DNA of 64,000 nt from Paracoccus marinus (GCF_007018965.1 NZ_VJYZ01000033.1:496001-560000); one strand, 5' to 3'; numbered from the stretch's first letter, positions 9,684 through 19,013 are shown. The notes: a model not told the origin generated them from the letters alone. Made by a program: numbers and translations.

Positions 9684-10579
9684 GCGAAGGCTCCTGAGAC
9701 GTGGGCTGCGGCGGCGGCGACGGCCGCTTCCAAGGCGCGGGCGGGGTCTGCGCCGCTTCGTTCGGCCACCAGGTGGGCGGCCATGAAGCAGTCGCCCGCG
9801 CCGGTCACGCGGGCAATGGTGACGGCGGGGGGCAGGGCGGTCAGCGCGGTACCGTCGGCGCCGGCAAGCGCCACCGCACGCGCGCCGTCGGTAACCAGCA
9901 CGCGCCGCGCGCCGCGCGCGACGACAAGCGCGGCGGCCTCGGCCGCGTCCGTGCAGGGACGGCCGGCAAGCGTCTGCGCCTCGGCGAGGTTCAGATACAG
10001 CGTCGCGTGCCCGGTGGTGATGAGGGGGGACAGCCGTTCCGCCTTGCCGGGGCTGGCCGGGATCACCCGCAGGTCGGCCGCGCGCAGCGCCGGGTCGTCC
10101 GCGATGGTGGCCAGCAGGTCCTGCGTCAGGTTCCCGTCCAGAACGACCGGCCCGGACCACGGCGCATCCACCGACCCGAGCCGACCGTCCCGAAGGGGCG
10201 CAAGGACGCGCTCCCCCGCCGCCTCAAGCGAATGCGCGTCAGCGATGGCGGCGATCAGGCCGCCCGCGTCCTCGATCGCCATGTAGACGTCGGTGGGCAT
10301 GCCGTGGTCGCGCACCAGCCAGTCTGGCATGATGCCCAGCGCCCGGATCTCGGTCACCAGCGCACAGCCGTCGGGCTCGTCCCCGACCGCGCCCAGCACG
10401 GCCGGGCGCATCCCGCGCCGCGCAAGCTCGGCCGCCGCGTTCAGCGCGACGCCGCCGGGGATGTGGGCGATGCGGCCGGGCACGTCGTCGCCCGCCTGCA
10501 TCCGGCGCGTGGTGCGGCCGATCACGTCCCACAGCACCGCGCCGATGCAAAGCACGTCGGGGCGGGCGGCGTCAGCCAA
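9680..10579 (-). CDS. psuK: Pseudouridine kinase (PfkB family)
   Basis: This PfkB-family sugar/nucleoside kinase of 299 residues is assigned as pseudouridine kinase because it overlaps psuG. The N-terminal PfkB pattern is in [18 protein letters not shown]. The C-terminal signature [13 protein letters not shown] carries the catalytic Asp. By sequence alone it could be another ribokinase-like enzyme, so the substrate rests on context. Its start lies inside the end of tyrS (8-base overlap) and its stop overlaps psuG, which points to translational coupling through the chain. Confidence 0.88.
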   Translation of the reverse strand: MADAARPDVLCIGAVLWDVIGRTTRRMQAGDDVPGRIAHIPGGVALNAAAELARRGMRPAVLGAVGDEPDGCALVTEIRALGIMPDWLVRDHGMPTDVYMAIEDAGGLIAAIADAHSLEAAGERVLAPLRDGRLGSVDAPWSGPVVLDGNLTQDLLATIADDPALRAADLRVIPASPGKAERLSPLITTGHATLYLNLAEAQTLAGRPCTDAAEAAALVVARGARRVLVTDGARAVALAGADGTALTALPPAVTIARVTGAGDCFMAAHLVAERSGADPARALEAAVAAAAAHVSGAFA

Positions 10580-11819
10580 GGCGCAGCATCCGGTGCTTCT
10601 TGCGCCCGATCGAGACCTTGATGCCCGCGTCCAGCTGGTCGGCGCCGAGCGTCGCCTGCGGGTCGGTCACCGGCTCGTTGTCGAGCCGCAGCCCGCCCTC
10701 GGCGATCAGACGCTTCGCCTCCTTCCCCGAGGCGGTCAGCCCCGCCTGCACCAGCACCTGCTGCACGCTGAGCGCACCGCCGTCGAAGGCCGAGCGGGGC
10801 AGGGTCGCCGTTTCCAGATCGCCCCCCGCGCCGCCCTGCTCGAACACCTCGCGCGCGGTCGTCTCGGCCCGTGCGGCGGCGTTGGCGCCGTGCAGCAGCG
10901 TCGTCACCTCGTTGGCGAGGATCACCTTGGCCTCGTTGATCTCGGACCCCGACAGCGCGCCCAGGCGGTCGCATTCCTCGACCGGAAGCTCGGTATACAG
11001 TTTCAGGAACCGGCCCACGTCAGCGTCGGTGCTGTTGCGCCAGAACTGCCAGAACTCGTAAGGGCTCAGCATCTCGCCCGACAGCCACACCGCGCCGCCC
11101 TGGCTTTTGCCCATCTTGCGCCCGTCGCTGGTGGTGAGCAGCGGCGAGGTCAGGCCGAACACCTGCGTGTCCAGCACCCGGCGCGTCAGGTCGATCCCGT
11201 TGATGATGTTGCCCCACTGGTCCGACCCGCCCATCTGCAGCGTGCAGCCGTAGCGGCGGTTCAGCTCGAGAAAGTCGTAGGCCTGCAGGATCATGTAGTT
11301 GAACTCGAGGAAGCTCAGCGACTGTTCCCGGTCCAGCCGCGACTTGACGCTTTCGAACGACAGCATCCGGTTGATGCTGAAGTGCCGCCCGATGTCGCGC
11401 AGGAAATCGAGGTAGTTGAGGCTGTCGAGCCATTCGGCGTTGTTCAGCATCACGGCGCGCCCGTCGCCGTAGTCGAGATACTGCGCGAACACCCGCTGCA
11501 TGCCGTCGATGTTCGTCTGGATCTGTTCGGGGCCGAGCAGCGGGCGTTCGTCTGACCGGAAGCTGGGATCGCCCACCTTGGTCGTGCCGCCGCCCATCAG
11601 CGTGATCGGCTGGTGCCCGGATTTCTGCAGCCAGCGCAGCATCATGATATTGAGAAGATGGCCCACGTGCAGCGACGCGGCGGTCGCGTCATAGCCGATA
11701 TACGCCGTGACCGCGCCTGCGATCATCGCGTCGTCCAGGCCCTGCAGGTCGGTGCAGTCGGCCAGGTAGCCGCGCCGGATCATGGTGTCCAGGAACTCGG
11801 ATCGGGGCTTCAGGGTCAT
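10572..11819 (-). CDS. tyrS: Tyrosyl-tRNA synthetase
   Basis: TyrRS charges tRNA-Tyr with tyrosine. The class I motifs are clear: HVGH in [11 protein letters not shown], and KMGKS in [11 protein letters not shown] (the KMSKS loop). GGSDQWGNI contacts tyrosine. A C-terminal S4 RNA-binding domain covers roughly the last 65 residues. The 415-residue length is normal. The start is the ATG at 11819; an upstream extension into the anmK region on the other strand is spurious. It heads the tyrS-psuK-psuG chain and is divergent from anmK across 84 bases, which must hold both promoters. Confidence 0.97.
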   Translation of the reverse strand: MTLKPRSEFLDTMIRRGYLADCTDLQGLDDAMIAGAVTAYIGYDATAASLHVGHLLNIMMLRWLQKSGHQPITLMGGGTTKVGDPSFRSDERPLLGPEQIQTNIDGMQRVFAQYLDYGDGRAVMLNNAEWLDSLNYLDFLRDIGRHFSINRMLSFESVKSRLDREQSLSFLEFNYMILQAYDFLELNRRYGCTLQMGGSDQWGNIINGIDLTRRVLDTQVFGLTSPLLTTSDGRKMGKSQGGAVWLSGEMLSPYEFWQFWRNSTDADVGRFLKLYTELPVEECDRLGALSGSEINEAKVILANEVTTLLHGANAAARAETTAREVFEQGGAGGDLETATLPRSAFDGGALSVQQVLVQAGLTASGKEAKRLIAEGGLRLDNEPVTDPQATLGADQLDAGIKVSIGRKKHRMLRLG

Positions 11820-11903
11820 CGGCGTTTTCCTTCTGTCTCGCCCGCCTATACAGAGCGTCACGGGCAAGGAAAAGCGGGACGGACCCGGCGGAATGGGTGG
11901 GAC

Positions 11904-13001
11904 ATGCTGGCGCTTGGGATGATGTCGGGCACCTCGCTCGACGGGGTGGACGCGGGCCTGATCGACACCGACGGCGAGACGATCGCGGGCTTCGGGCGGT
12001 CCGCCTATCGCGCCTATGCGGGGAACGAGGCCGGGGTGCTGCACGGGGCGCTGGGGCACTGGCCCGGCGATCCCGGCGTGGACGAGGCGGCGGCGCTGTC
12101 GGTGGCCGCGCACGCGGCGCTGGCGGTCGACTTCCCCGAGGCGCAGGTGATCGGCTTTCACGGCCAGACGCTGGCGCATGATCCGGGCGGGCGCGGCACC
12201 CATCAGGCGGGGCAGGGGTGGGATCTGGCGCGCCGCACCGGCCGCCGCGTCGTGTGGGATTTTCGCACCGAGGACGTGCGCCGGGGTGGGCAGGGCGCGC
12301 CGCTGGCGCCGTTCTTCCACCACGCGCTCGCCCGCTGGTCGGTGGCTCAGCAGCGGATGGAGGCCGCGCCGGTCGCGTTCCTGAACCTCGGCGGGGTCGG
12401 GAACCTGACCTGGACCGACCCGCGGATCGACGCGCCGGAGGATGCGTGCGTGGCCTTCGACACCGGTCCTGCGAACGCGCCGCTGAACGACCTGATGCGG
12501 GCGCGGCGGAACCTGGCGCACGACGACGGCGGCGCGCTGGCCGCCAGCGGCCGCGTGGACGAGGGGGTGATCGCGCGCCTTATCCAACACCCGTTCTTTG
12601 CCCGCAGGCCGCCCAAGTCGCTCGATCGCGACAGCTTCGCGGCGCTGGCGGGCGCGGTCGCGGGCGCGTCCGACGCCGACGCGGCGGCGACGCTGACCCA
12701 CGCGGCGGCGGCCGCGGTCGCGGCGGGGCTGGCGTGGCTGCCCGCGTTGCCATCGGCGCTTCTGGTCTGCGGCGGCGGGCGGCACAACGCCACCATGATG
12801 GCCGCGCTGTCCCGTCGCACCGGCATCGACGTGCAGCCGGTCGAGGCAGTGGGGCTCGACGGCGACATGATCGAAGCGCAGGCGTTCGGCTGGCTGGCGG
12901 TGCGGGTCCTGCGCGGGCTGCCCACGTCGGGGCCTGCCACCACGGGCGCGCCGGCCCCGGTCTGCGGCGGCCGCATCAGCACGCCGCGCGCCATCCGTTA
13001 G
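11904..13001 (+). CDS. anmK: Anhydro-N-acetylmuramic acid kinase
   Basis: AnmK phosphorylates and opens 1,6-anhydro-MurNAc, a product of cell-wall turnover, so that it can be reused. The N-terminal phosphate motif is [12 protein letters not shown]. The sugar-binding region [11 protein letters not shown] and the [12 protein letters not shown] motif with the probable catalytic Asp follow. [10 protein letters not shown] is a late ATP-site motif. The protein has 365 residues, as usual. The start at 11904 is the only ATG that gives the conserved N-terminus. Divergent pairing with tyrS is common in proteobacteria. Confidence 0.95.
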   Translation: MLALGMMSGTSLDGVDAGLIDTDGETIAGFGRSAYRAYAGNEAGVLHGALGHWPGDPGVDEAAALSVAAHAALAVDFPEAQVIGFHGQTLAHDPGGRGTHQAGQGWDLARRTGRRVVWDFRTEDVRRGGQGAPLAPFFHHALARWSVAQQRMEAAPVAFLNLGGVGNLTWTDPRIDAPEDACVAFDTGPANAPLNDLMRARRNLAHDDGGALAASGRVDEGVIARLIQHPFFARRPPKSLDRDSFAALAGAVAGASDADAAATLTHAAAAAVAAGLAWLPALPSALLVCGGGRHNATMMAALSRRTGIDVQPVEAVGLDGDMIEAQAFGWLAVRVLRGLPTSGPATTGAPAPVCGGRISTPRAIR

Positions 13002-13063
13002 GGGCGGTTTCGGCCGCCTCGTCATGGGTTTACGGGCTTTTCGGTCACGACGGCGTCAGCGAC

Positions 13064-13088
13064 GGAACGATAACGGACGGGCAGGGTT
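13064..13088 (+). promoter_or_regulatory. Possible EcfG-type stress promoter
   Basis: GGAAC at 13064-13068 is followed after 16 bases by GGTT at 13085-13088. The published EcfG consensus in alphaproteobacteria is GGAAC-N16/17-CGTT, so there is one mismatch. It lies 60 bases before the first PRC-barrel gene. Confidence 0.4.
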
Positions 13089-13147
13089 ATGTCCCCGATG
13101 CGGGCGGCGATGCCGCTTCGCGCAGGAGTTCACGAAAGGGATCGACC

Positions 13148-13969
13148 ATGAAAGCTCTGCTTCTTGCAGCTACTTCGACGCTGGCGCTGACCGGCTTCGC
13201 AATGGCCCAGACCACCCCCGTGCCCGACGCTTCGGCCACCACGACGACCGCGCCGACCACCGCGCCGATGCCGATGGGCACCGACACCGCGACGCCGACC
13301 GCGCCCGCCGCGACCGCCGTCGAAGGTGCGACCGACGTTGACGTCGTCGACTCGGCGACCGACACGATCGACGCCGCCACCGACACCGCTGCCGATACGG
13401 CGACCGACGCCGTGGATAGCGCGACCGACGCCGTGACGGACACCGCAACCGACGTGACCACGCCGGACGCGACCATGCCGGCGGACACCACGACCATGCC
13501 GGCGGACACGACGACTTCCACCGACACGATGTCGACCGACACCATGTCGACCGACGCAGCCTCCACGGATGCCGCCACCGAAGCGCCGGTCGTGGCCCCC
13601 GACGTCTCCGCCCCCGTGCTGAGCGCCGAGAACCCCGGCATGCTGGCGTCGACCGTCATCGGCACGCAGGTCTTCACGACCAACCAGCCCTCGACGACCG
13701 AGTTCACGCAGACGGAGCTGACCGAACGCCCGGCCGACTGGACCGACATCGCCAAGGTTGACGACATCGTCTTCAACCCCGAGGGCGACGTGGTCGGCTA
13801 CATCGCCGACATCGGCGGCTTTCTTGGGATCGGCGCGAAGCGCGTCCTGCTGGGCGTCGATGCGCTGCACCTGACCCGCGTGGGCGAGGACGTGTTCTAC
13901 GCCACCAACTTCACCGAAGACGAGCTGCGCGCGCTGCCCGACTTCGATAACGCGACCGTGATGCGCTGA
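13148..13969 (+). CDS. Secreted PRC-barrel protein with Asp/Thr/Ala-rich linker
   Basis: This 273-residue exported protein has a signal peptide at residues 1-20 (cleavage after AMA). A long low-complexity linker of about residues 21-150 follows, built from ATD, DTAT and TMPADTT-like units. A PRC-barrel domain occupies roughly residues 160-273, with the typical DIGGFLGIGAKRVLLG strand. PRC-barrels bind partner proteins or RNA in other systems; the role of this one is unknown. The start has AAAGGGA upstream. A strong terminator follows, so it is transcribed alone. The next gene is a paralogue with the same C-terminal domain but a different linker. Confidence 0.85.
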   Translation: MKALLLAATSTLALTGFAMAQTTPVPDASATTTTAPTTAPMPMGTDTATPTAPAATAVEGATDVDVVDSATDTIDAATDTAADTATDAVDSATDAVTDTATDVTTPDATMPADTTTMPADTTTSTDTMSTDTMSTDAASTDAATEAPVVAPDVSAPVLSAENPGMLASTVIGTQVFTTNQPSTTEFTQTELTERPADWTDIAKVDDIVFNPEGDVVGYIADIGGFLGIGAKRVLLGVDALHLTRVGEDVFYATNFTEDELRALPDFDNATVMR

Positions 13970-14001
13970 TCGCCAGCGAATGATCGGGTTTTAACGATCA
14001 C

Positions 14002-14026
14002 GGGGCGCCCTTGGGCGCCCCTTTTT
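14002..14026 (+). terminator. Intrinsic terminator after the first PRC-barrel gene
   Basis: A perfect 9-bp GC stem (14002-14010 with 14013-14021) is followed at once by five T residues. It separates the two PRC-barrel genes into independent units. Confidence 0.85.
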
Positions 14027-14051
14027 CGTGCCCGCCTTCCGCGCCTTCTCG

Positions 14052-14077
14052 GGAACGTTTTCGTGAGCAGATGTGTT
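14052..14077 (+). promoter_or_regulatory. Possible EcfG-type stress promoter
   Basis: GGAAC at 14052-14056 and TGTT at 14074-14077 are 17 bases apart, one mismatch from the GGAAC-N16/17-CGTT consensus. It lies 67 bases before the second PRC-barrel gene, in nearly the same place as the site before the first. Confidence 0.35.
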
Positions 14078-14143
14078 GCCCTGCCGAGGCACCACGCTTC
14101 CACCCGCTCGCTTCACGATCGTATTTCCTGAAAGGGTTTCGCT

Positions 14144-15361
14144 ATGCTCAAGCAGCTTCTCGGCACTGCCGCCGCCGTCTCGTTCGTCGCCACCGGCGCG
14201 TTCGCCCAGGCCACGCCCCCGGCCATCCCGCCGGCCACGCCCCCGGCCGCCACGCCCGCCGATGCCACCGCCACCACCGACACGGCTGCCGATACGGCGA
14301 CTGGCACGGCGACCGACGCGGCGACTGGTACGGCCGCCCCTGCCGCGACCGCCGCGGTTCCCGGCGGCCAGGTCGTCGTCGAGCAGGCCGAGCCGGTCGT
14401 GAACGTCGAGGTGCCGGACCCGGAAGTGACCGTCACCCAGGCCGCACCGCAGGTGACCGTCGAGCAGCCGCAGCCGACCGTGACCGTGACCCAGGCCCCG
14501 CCGACCGTGAACGTGGAACAGTGCGCCCCGGTCATCAACGTGACCCAGGCCGAGCCGACCGTCACCGTCAACATCCCGCAGCCGGTCGTTTCGGTCGCGC
14601 TGGCCGACCCGCAGGTCCGCGTGGGTGAAACCGAGCCGGTCGTGACCGTGGACACCCCCGAGCCGGTCGTCAGCTTCATCAACCCCGAGCCGCAGGTTTC
14701 GGTCGAAAGCGCCGAGGCACAGGTCAACGTGACCGAGGCCGAGCCGACCGTGAACGTGCAGCGGGCCGAGGAAGCCACCGTCGAGATCGCGCAGGCGCCC
14801 GAGGCGGCCGTGAACGTCGAGCAGGCGGGCGAGGCTCAGGTGAACGTGCAGCCCGCGGCCGCGCCGCAGGTCAACGTGACCCCGGCGACCGAGGCGGACG
14901 TGAACGTGAACGCGGCCGAGCCGGTCGTTGACGTCACCGGCGCCGATACCACCACGGCGACGGACGCCGCTTCGACCACCGCCGCGGCCACGGCCACCGG
15001 CGCCGCCACCGGTGCGGTCGTCGCGCCGGTCATGGCGACCGACGTGGTCGTGCGCGAAGGCTACGAATCCGTGCCCGCCGGCGAGGTCGCGGGTGACGAA
15101 CTGACCGGCGCCGACGTCTACGCCGCCGGCGACGAGGACATCGGCGAGGTCAAGGACGTGGTCGCCGACCCGTCGGGCCAGATCCAGCAGGTGATCGTCG
15201 GCGTCGGCGGCTTCCTGGGGATCGGCGAACGCGACGTGGCCTATCCGTTCGACCAGGTCTCGCTGCAGCGCAACGCCGACGGCTCGGACCTGCGGGTCTA
15301 TGTCGGCACGACCGCCGAGCAGGTGAAGGATCTGCCCCCCTACACCGCGCCCGCGAACTGA
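14144..15361 (+). CDS. Secreted PRC-barrel protein with Pro/Val nonapeptide repeats
   Basis: This 405-residue exported protein has a signal peptide ending AFA (residues 1-21), an Ala/Thr/Pro-rich stretch (22-73), a repeat domain (about 74-267), a second low-complexity stretch, and a C-terminal PRC-barrel (about 305-405) with VGVGGFLGIGERDVAYPF. The repeat domain has the pattern xPxVxVxxx every nine residues, changing to ten residues near its end. Alternating Val suggests short beta strands, possibly a fibre or solenoid. One Cys occurs in the repeats. Function is unknown; a periplasmic or cell-surface structural role is inferred. It ends at a clear terminator. Confidence 0.85.
   Translation: MLKQLLGTAAAVSFVATGAFAQATPPAIPPATPPAATPADATATTDTAADTATGTATDAATGTAAPAATAAVPGGQVVVEQAEPVVNVEVPDPEVTVTQAAPQVTVEQPQPTVTVTQAPPTVNVEQCAPVINVTQAEPTVTVNIPQPVVSVALADPQVRVGETEPVVTVDTPEPVVSFINPEPQVSVESAEAQVNVTEAEPTVNVQRAEEATVEIAQAPEAAVNVEQAGEAQVNVQPAAAPQVNVTPATEADVNVNAAEPVVDVTGADTTTATDAASTTAAATATGAATGAVVAPVMATDVVVREGYESVPAGEVAGDELTGADVYAAGDEDIGEVKDVVADPSGQIQQVIVGVGGFLGIGERDVAYPFDQVSLQRNADGSDLRVYVGTTAEQVKDLPPYTAPAN
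14390..14944 (+). repeat. Coding repeats: 14 nonapeptide and 5 decapeptide units plus a final one
   Basis: Residues 83-208 of the PRC-barrel protein divide evenly into fourteen 9-residue units such as EPVVNVEVP, DPEVTVTQA and EPTVNVQRA. Residues 209-258 divide into five 10-residue units such as GEAQVNVQPA. EPVVDVTGA ends the run at 267. GGQVVVEQA (74-82) may be a degenerate first unit. The repeats are clear at protein level but diverged in DNA. Confidence 0.8.
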
Positions 15362-15380
15362 TCGCGCAAGATCGACCGTG

Positions 15381-15410
15381 AAAGGGCCCCGCATCGCGCG
15401 GGGCCCTTTT
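15381..15410 (+). terminator. Intrinsic terminator after the repeat PRC-barrel gene
   Basis: The arms AAAGGGCCCC and GGGGCCCTTTT pair across a short GC loop and end in a T run. It lies 20 bases after the stop codon. Confidence 0.85.
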
Positions 15411-15549
15411 GCATTCCCCGGCCACGCGGCCGTCCGCGCACGTCCGGCGACGCCCGCGACTTTCTTCGTGCCGCCCCGCGCAATCGGCTTGACGCGGGCA
15501 ATCCCGGCTCGTAAACCCCGCCCACTCCGATCGGATCGGGGTGGTCTGC

Positions 15550-15626
15550 GCGGTTGTAGCTCAGTTGGTTAGAGTACCGGCCTGTCACGCCGGGGGTCGC
15601 GGGTTCGAGCCCCGTCAACCGCGCCA
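15550..15626 (+). tRNA. tRNA-Asp (anticodon GTC), copy 1
   Basis: This is a 77-base cloverleaf with the acceptor stem GCGGTTG/CAACCGC. The anticodon stem CCGGC/GCCGG holds the loop CTGTCAC, which gives anticodon GTC. The T-arm contains GGTTCGAGCC. The 3' CCA is encoded. Confidence 0.97.
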
Positions 15627-15653
15627 TCACCACCCCGCCGCTCGCAGGAATGC

Positions 15654-15730
15654 GCGGTTGTAGCTCAGTTGGTTAGAGTACCGGCCTGTCACGCCGGGGG
15701 TCGCGGGTTCGAGCCCCGTCAACCGCGCCA
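15654..15730 (+). tRNA. tRNA-Asp (anticodon GTC), copy 2
   Basis: This copy is identical to copy 1 over all 77 bases, including the encoded CCA. The 27-base spacer between them suggests a tandem duplication and one shared transcript. Confidence 0.97.
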
Positions 15731-15871
15731 TTCCCTGTATTTTCCCGCCCCGTTCCGGCCGCTTCGCCTGCACGTCCGCTGACGCGCGGCACGTGCAGCG
15801 CCATCCCCCACGGGGCTTTTCAAGCCCGCCCCAATCCCTATGCTGGCGCGGGAAGAGGAACGAGGTTGGCG

Positions 15872-16348
15872 ATGTCTGAAATCGAATATGGCGCGATGAT
15901 GCACCGTGCGATGCAGGGGCTGATCGCGGACGTGCTTCAGGGCGTCGCCGACAACGGTCTGCCGGGCGAGCACCACTTCTTCATCACCTTCGACACGCGC
16001 GAGGACGGCGTCGAGATGGCCGACTGGCTGCGCGACCGCTATCCCGACGAGATGACGATCGTGATCCAGCACTGGTTCGACAACCTGGTCGTCACCGACG
16101 AGGGGTTCTCGATCACGCTCAACTTCGGCAACTCTCCCGAACCGATGGTGATCCCCTTCGACGCGATCCGCACCTTCGTGGACCCCTCGGTCGAGTTCGG
16201 CCTGCGCTTCGAGACGCAGGACAGCGACGACGGCGACGACAACGACGACGAGGGTGAAGCGGACCCGGCGCCGGACGAGGCGTCCCCGTCCGACGCGCCG
16301 CCAGCATCGGGGGCCGAGGTCGTGTCGCTGGACAAGTGGCGCAAGTAG
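15872..16348 (+). CDS. sspB: SspB-family ClpXP adaptor
   Basis: SspB tethers ssrA-tagged proteins from stalled ribosomes to the ClpXP protease. The protein has 158 residues. The folded core covers about residues 1-115 and includes GEHHFFITFDT and FGNSPEPMVIPFDAI. A strongly acidic linker (DSDDGDDNDDEGE) follows. The last residues VVSLDKWRK form the ClpX-docking tail expected of alphaproteobacterial SspB. The ATG at 15872 is preceded by GAGG at good distance, while a TTG six bases earlier is less likely. Confidence 0.88.
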   Translation: MSEIEYGAMMHRAMQGLIADVLQGVADNGLPGEHHFFITFDTREDGVEMADWLRDRYPDEMTIVIQHWFDNLVVTDEGFSITLNFGNSPEPMVIPFDAIRTFVDPSVEFGLRFETQDSDDGDDNDDEGEADPAPDEASPSDAPPASGAEVVSLDKWRK

Positions 16349-16393
16349 GGGCGCGGCCCCACCCGGTGCCGATCCGCCATCCCCGCCGATCCG

Positions 16394-16422
16394 TTGCCAA
16401 TCGCGGGCCGCTTGCCTAGAAC
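16394..16422 (+). promoter_or_regulatory. Sigma-70-like promoter for fumC
   Basis: TTGCCA at 16394-16399 and TAGAAC at 16417-16422 are 17 bases apart. The same TAGAAC -10 element occurs with a 17-base spacer before yebC and lexA. Confidence 0.55.
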
Positions 16423-16477
16423 GCGGCCAATCGTACGCAGGGCCCGCCGACGGCCCACCGGCCCCGGAGGATTGCCC

Positions 16478-17890
16478 GTGACTGACGCCCCCACCCCGAC
16501 CCAGACCCGCACCGAAACCGACAGCTTCGGCCCGCTGGAAGTGCCTGCCGACAAGATCTGGGGCGCGCAGACCCAGCGTTCGATCCAGAACTTTCCGATC
16601 GGCTGGGAAAAGCAGCCCGTGGCCATCGTCCGCGCGCTCGGCGTCATCAAGCAGGCCGCCGCGCAGGTGAACATGGCGACCGGCAAGCTGGACCGGAGCC
16701 TTGGCGACGCGATGGTGCAGGCCGCGTCCGAGGTCGTGGCGGGCAAGTTCGACGACAACTTCCCGCTGGTGGTCTGGCAGACCGGGTCGGGCACCCAGTC
16801 GAACATGAACGCCAACGAGGTCATCTCGAACCGCGCGATCCAGATTCTGGGTGGCGAGATCGGGTCCAAGACCCCGGTCCACCCCAACGATCACGTCAAC
16901 ATGGGCCAGTCCTCGAACGATACCTTCCCGACCGCGATGCACGTCGCGATCGGCATGGTCGCGCGCGACGTGCTGCTGCCGGGCCTCGACAAGCTCGCCG
17001 CCGCGCTGGAAGCCAAGCGCGACGAGTTCAAGGACATCATCAAGATCGGCCGCACCCACACCCAGGACGCGACGCCGCTGACTCTGGGGCAGGAGTTTTC
17101 GGGCTACGCCCACCAGGTCCGCATGGGGATCGAGCGGGTGCGCCTGTGCCTGCCGCAGATCTACGAGCTTGCGCAGGGTGGCACCGCCGTCGGCACCGGG
17201 CTGAACACGTCGAAGGGCTGGGACACCGCGATCGCGGCCGAGATCGCCACGATCACCGGCCTGCCGTTCGTCACCGCGCCCAACAAGTTCGAGGCGCTGG
17301 CCGCGCATGATGCCATGGTGTTCTTCCACGGCGCGCTCAAGACGGTCGCGGCGAGCCTGTTCAAGATCGCGAACGACCTGCGGCTGCTGGGATCGGGCCC
17401 CCGTTCGGGCTTGGGCGAGCTGATCCTGCCGGAGAACGAGCCGGGCTCGTCGATCATGCCGGGCAAGGTGAACCCGACCCAGGCCGAGGCGCTGACGATG
17501 GTCTGCGCGCAGGTCATGGGGAATGACGCGGCGGTGGGCTTCGCCGGGTCGCAGGGGCATTTCGAGCTGAACGTCTACAACCCCATGATGTCCTACAACG
17601 TGCTGCAGTCGATGCAGCTGCTGGGCGACGCGGCATCGTCATTTACCGACAACATGGTGGTGGGGACGCAGGCGAACACCGCGCGGATCGAGAAGCTGAT
17701 GAAGGAATCGCTGATGCTGGTGACGGCGCTGGCGCCGACCATCGGCTACGACGCGGCGACCAAGGTCGCAAAGACCGCGCACAAGAACGGCACGACGCTG
17801 CGCGAGGAAGCCGTCGCGCTGGGCTACGTGGACGAGGAAACCTTCGACCGCGTGGTGCGCCCGGAGCTGATGATCGGGCCCGAGGACTGA
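16478..17890 (+). CDS. fumC: Class II fumarate hydratase
   Basis: FumC interconverts fumarate and malate in the citric acid cycle without an iron-sulfur cluster. The superfamily signature [13 protein letters not shown] is present, as are [13 protein letters not shown] and the sequence around [10 protein letters not shown]. The protein has 470 residues from the GTG at 16478, which has CCGGAGG eight bases upstream. Extending to the ORF start at 16394 would include the promoter. A perfect 12-bp terminator follows, so the gene is monocistronic. Confidence 0.96.
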   Translation: MTDAPTPTQTRTETDSFGPLEVPADKIWGAQTQRSIQNFPIGWEKQPVAIVRALGVIKQAAAQVNMATGKLDRSLGDAMVQAASEVVAGKFDDNFPLVVWQTGSGTQSNMNANEVISNRAIQILGGEIGSKTPVHPNDHVNMGQSSNDTFPTAMHVAIGMVARDVLLPGLDKLAAALEAKRDEFKDIIKIGRTHTQDATPLTLGQEFSGYAHQVRMGIERVRLCLPQIYELAQGGTAVGTGLNTSKGWDTAIAAEIATITGLPFVTAPNKFEALAAHDAMVFFHGALKTVAASLFKIANDLRLLGSGPRSGLGELILPENEPGSSIMPGKVNPTQAEALTMVCAQVMGNDAAVGFAGSQGHFELNVYNPMMSYNVLQSMQLLGDAASSFTDNMVVGTQANTARIEKLMKESLMLVTALAPTIGYDAATKVAKTAHKNGTTLREEAVALGYVDEETFDRVVRPELMIGPED

Positions 17891-17911
17891 TCGGGCCGCA
17901 AGCGGTATCGG

Positions 17912-17948
17912 GGGCGCGCGAGGGGGACCTCGCGCGCCCTTTCTCTTT
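17912..17948 (+). terminator. Intrinsic terminator after fumC
   Basis: A perfect 12-bp stem (17912-17923 with 17928-17939) has a 4-base loop. It is followed by TTTCTCTTT. Confidence 0.85.
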
Positions 17949-18020
17949 CGTCGCGGGGATCCTTTGCGCCGTCCTCGTGGGCCTTTGGCTTTTGCACGAA
18001 AATGCCGTATGTTCACAGAC

Positions 18021-18227
18021 ATGGCCGAGATCACGAACCTCAAGCAGTTCCGAAAGCAAAAGGCCCGGGCCGATAAGCGCCGGCAGGGCGACGCCAACGC
18101 CGCGCGCTTCGGGGTGTCGCGGGCCGACAAGGCGGCCGCCTGCACCGCCGCGGAACGTGAGGCGCGGCTGCTCGACGGCCACCGGATCGAGCCTGCGGCC
18201 CCGCGCGGCACAGACCACCCCGAATGA
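18021..18227 (+). CDS. DUF4169 family small protein
   Basis: This 68-residue, very basic helical protein begins MAEITNLKQFRKQKARADK, which matches the DUF4169 family of alphaproteobacteria. Its function is not known. No clear Shine-Dalgarno sequence precedes the ATG at 18021, and an ATG at 18009 is also in frame. The stop overlaps the next gene by four bases. The three genes from 18021 to 18924 form one overlapping chain. Confidence 0.75.
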   Translation: MAEITNLKQFRKQKARADKRRQGDANAARFGVSRADKAAACTAAEREARLLDGHRIEPAAPRGTDHPE

Positions 18228-18562
18228 TAAGGCAGCAGCCCATCAACCTGCCGCCCCTGACCGCGCCGGTGAAGCGCTCGGTGCTTCTTGACGGACATGC
18301 CACCTCCGTCAGCCTTGAGGACGCGTTCTGGCGCGCGCTTCAAACCGAGGCGCGGGCCCTGCACATGACGCCCGCGCAACTGATCTCGCGGATCGACCAC
18401 GAGCGCCCGGCCGAGGTCGGGCTTGCGACCGCGCTGCGGCTGTTCGTGCTGGCGCAGGCGCAGATCGCGGCGACGCGCGCAGGCGACGAGCCGCGCCACG
18501 CGGACCACGACGCGCCGGTCCGCCACGACCTGCCGCACGAACGCAGGCCGCGCCTCGAATGA
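18224..18562 (+). CDS. Ribbon-helix-helix domain protein
   Basis: The N-terminal 70 residues fit the RHH_4 type of ribbon-helix-helix DNA-binding fold, with the strand [16 protein letters not shown] followed by two helices including [13 protein letters not shown]. The tail (about residues 86-112) is rich in His, Arg and Asp and looks disordered. It may regulate transcription, but no target is evident. It is joined by four-base overlaps to the DUF4169 gene before it and the VOC gene after it. Confidence 0.75.
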   Translation: MIRQQPINLPPLTAPVKRSVLLDGHATSVSLEDAFWRALQTEARALHMTPAQLISRIDHERPAEVGLATALRLFVLAQAQIAATRAGDEPRHADHDAPVRHDLPHERRPRLE

Positions 18563-18924
18563 TGACGAGCGCCCCGAAACTCACGCCCCAACTCATGTTC
18601 CACGGCGGCTTCGACCACGCCGTCGCGCTGTGGCGCGAGGCGTTCCCCGACCTGCGCGTGACACCGCTGGGGCCGGGCCGCGTCCGCATGACCATCGCCG
18701 GACAGGACCTGTTCCTGTTCGACAGCCTCGTGAAGCATGCGTTCGACTTCACCCCGGCCGTGTCGCTGGTGGTCGAGACGACGCCCGCCGAGGTCGACCG
18801 GATCGCCGGGGTCCTCGGCCGGGACGGCGAGGTGCTGATGCCGCTCGATGCCTACGACTTTTCGCCGCGCTTCACCTGGGTAAACGACCGCTTCGGGGTC
18901 AGCTGGCAGATCATGGCGGCCTGA
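18559..18924 (+). CDS. VOC-family protein (PhnB/3-demethylubiquinone methyltransferase-like)
   Basis: This 121-residue protein is a single vicinal-oxygen-chelate module. It begins [21 protein letters not shown] and ends [15 protein letters not shown], both typical of the PhnB-like branch. Despite the domain name, most such proteins are not methyltransferases, and no reaction can be assigned. The gene overlaps its upstream neighbour by four bases and precedes yebC, which has its own promoter. Confidence 0.8.
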   Translation: MMTSAPKLTPQLMFHGGFDHAVALWREAFPDLRVTPLGPGRVRMTIAGQDLFLFDSLVKHAFDFTPAVSLVVETTPAEVDRIAGVLGRDGEVLMPLDAYDFSPRFTWVNDRFGVSWQIMAA

Positions 18925-18931
18925 GCGCAAC

Positions 18932-18960
18932 TTGCGCACGCCCGGCCCGCCGACTAGAAC
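18932..18960 (+). promoter_or_regulatory. Sigma-70-like promoter for yebC
   Basis: TTGCGC at 18932-18937 and TAGAAC at 18955-18960 are 17 bases apart. They lie just after the VOC stop codon and 53 bases before the yebC start. Confidence 0.5.
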
Positions 18961-19013
18961 GCGGACCACACGCGGCATCCGCCACCAGATACGCCCCACG
19001 AAGGACCAGGTTC

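Noticed and set aside
11820..13025. Extension of tyrS by about 400 codons upstream
   Set aside because: The added part is antisense to anmK. The conserved TyrRS N-terminus begins at 11819.
15340..15633. Leftward frame covering the first tRNA-Asp
   Set aside because: It runs antisense through a certain tRNA gene. Such frames recur beside tRNA genes and are not proteins.
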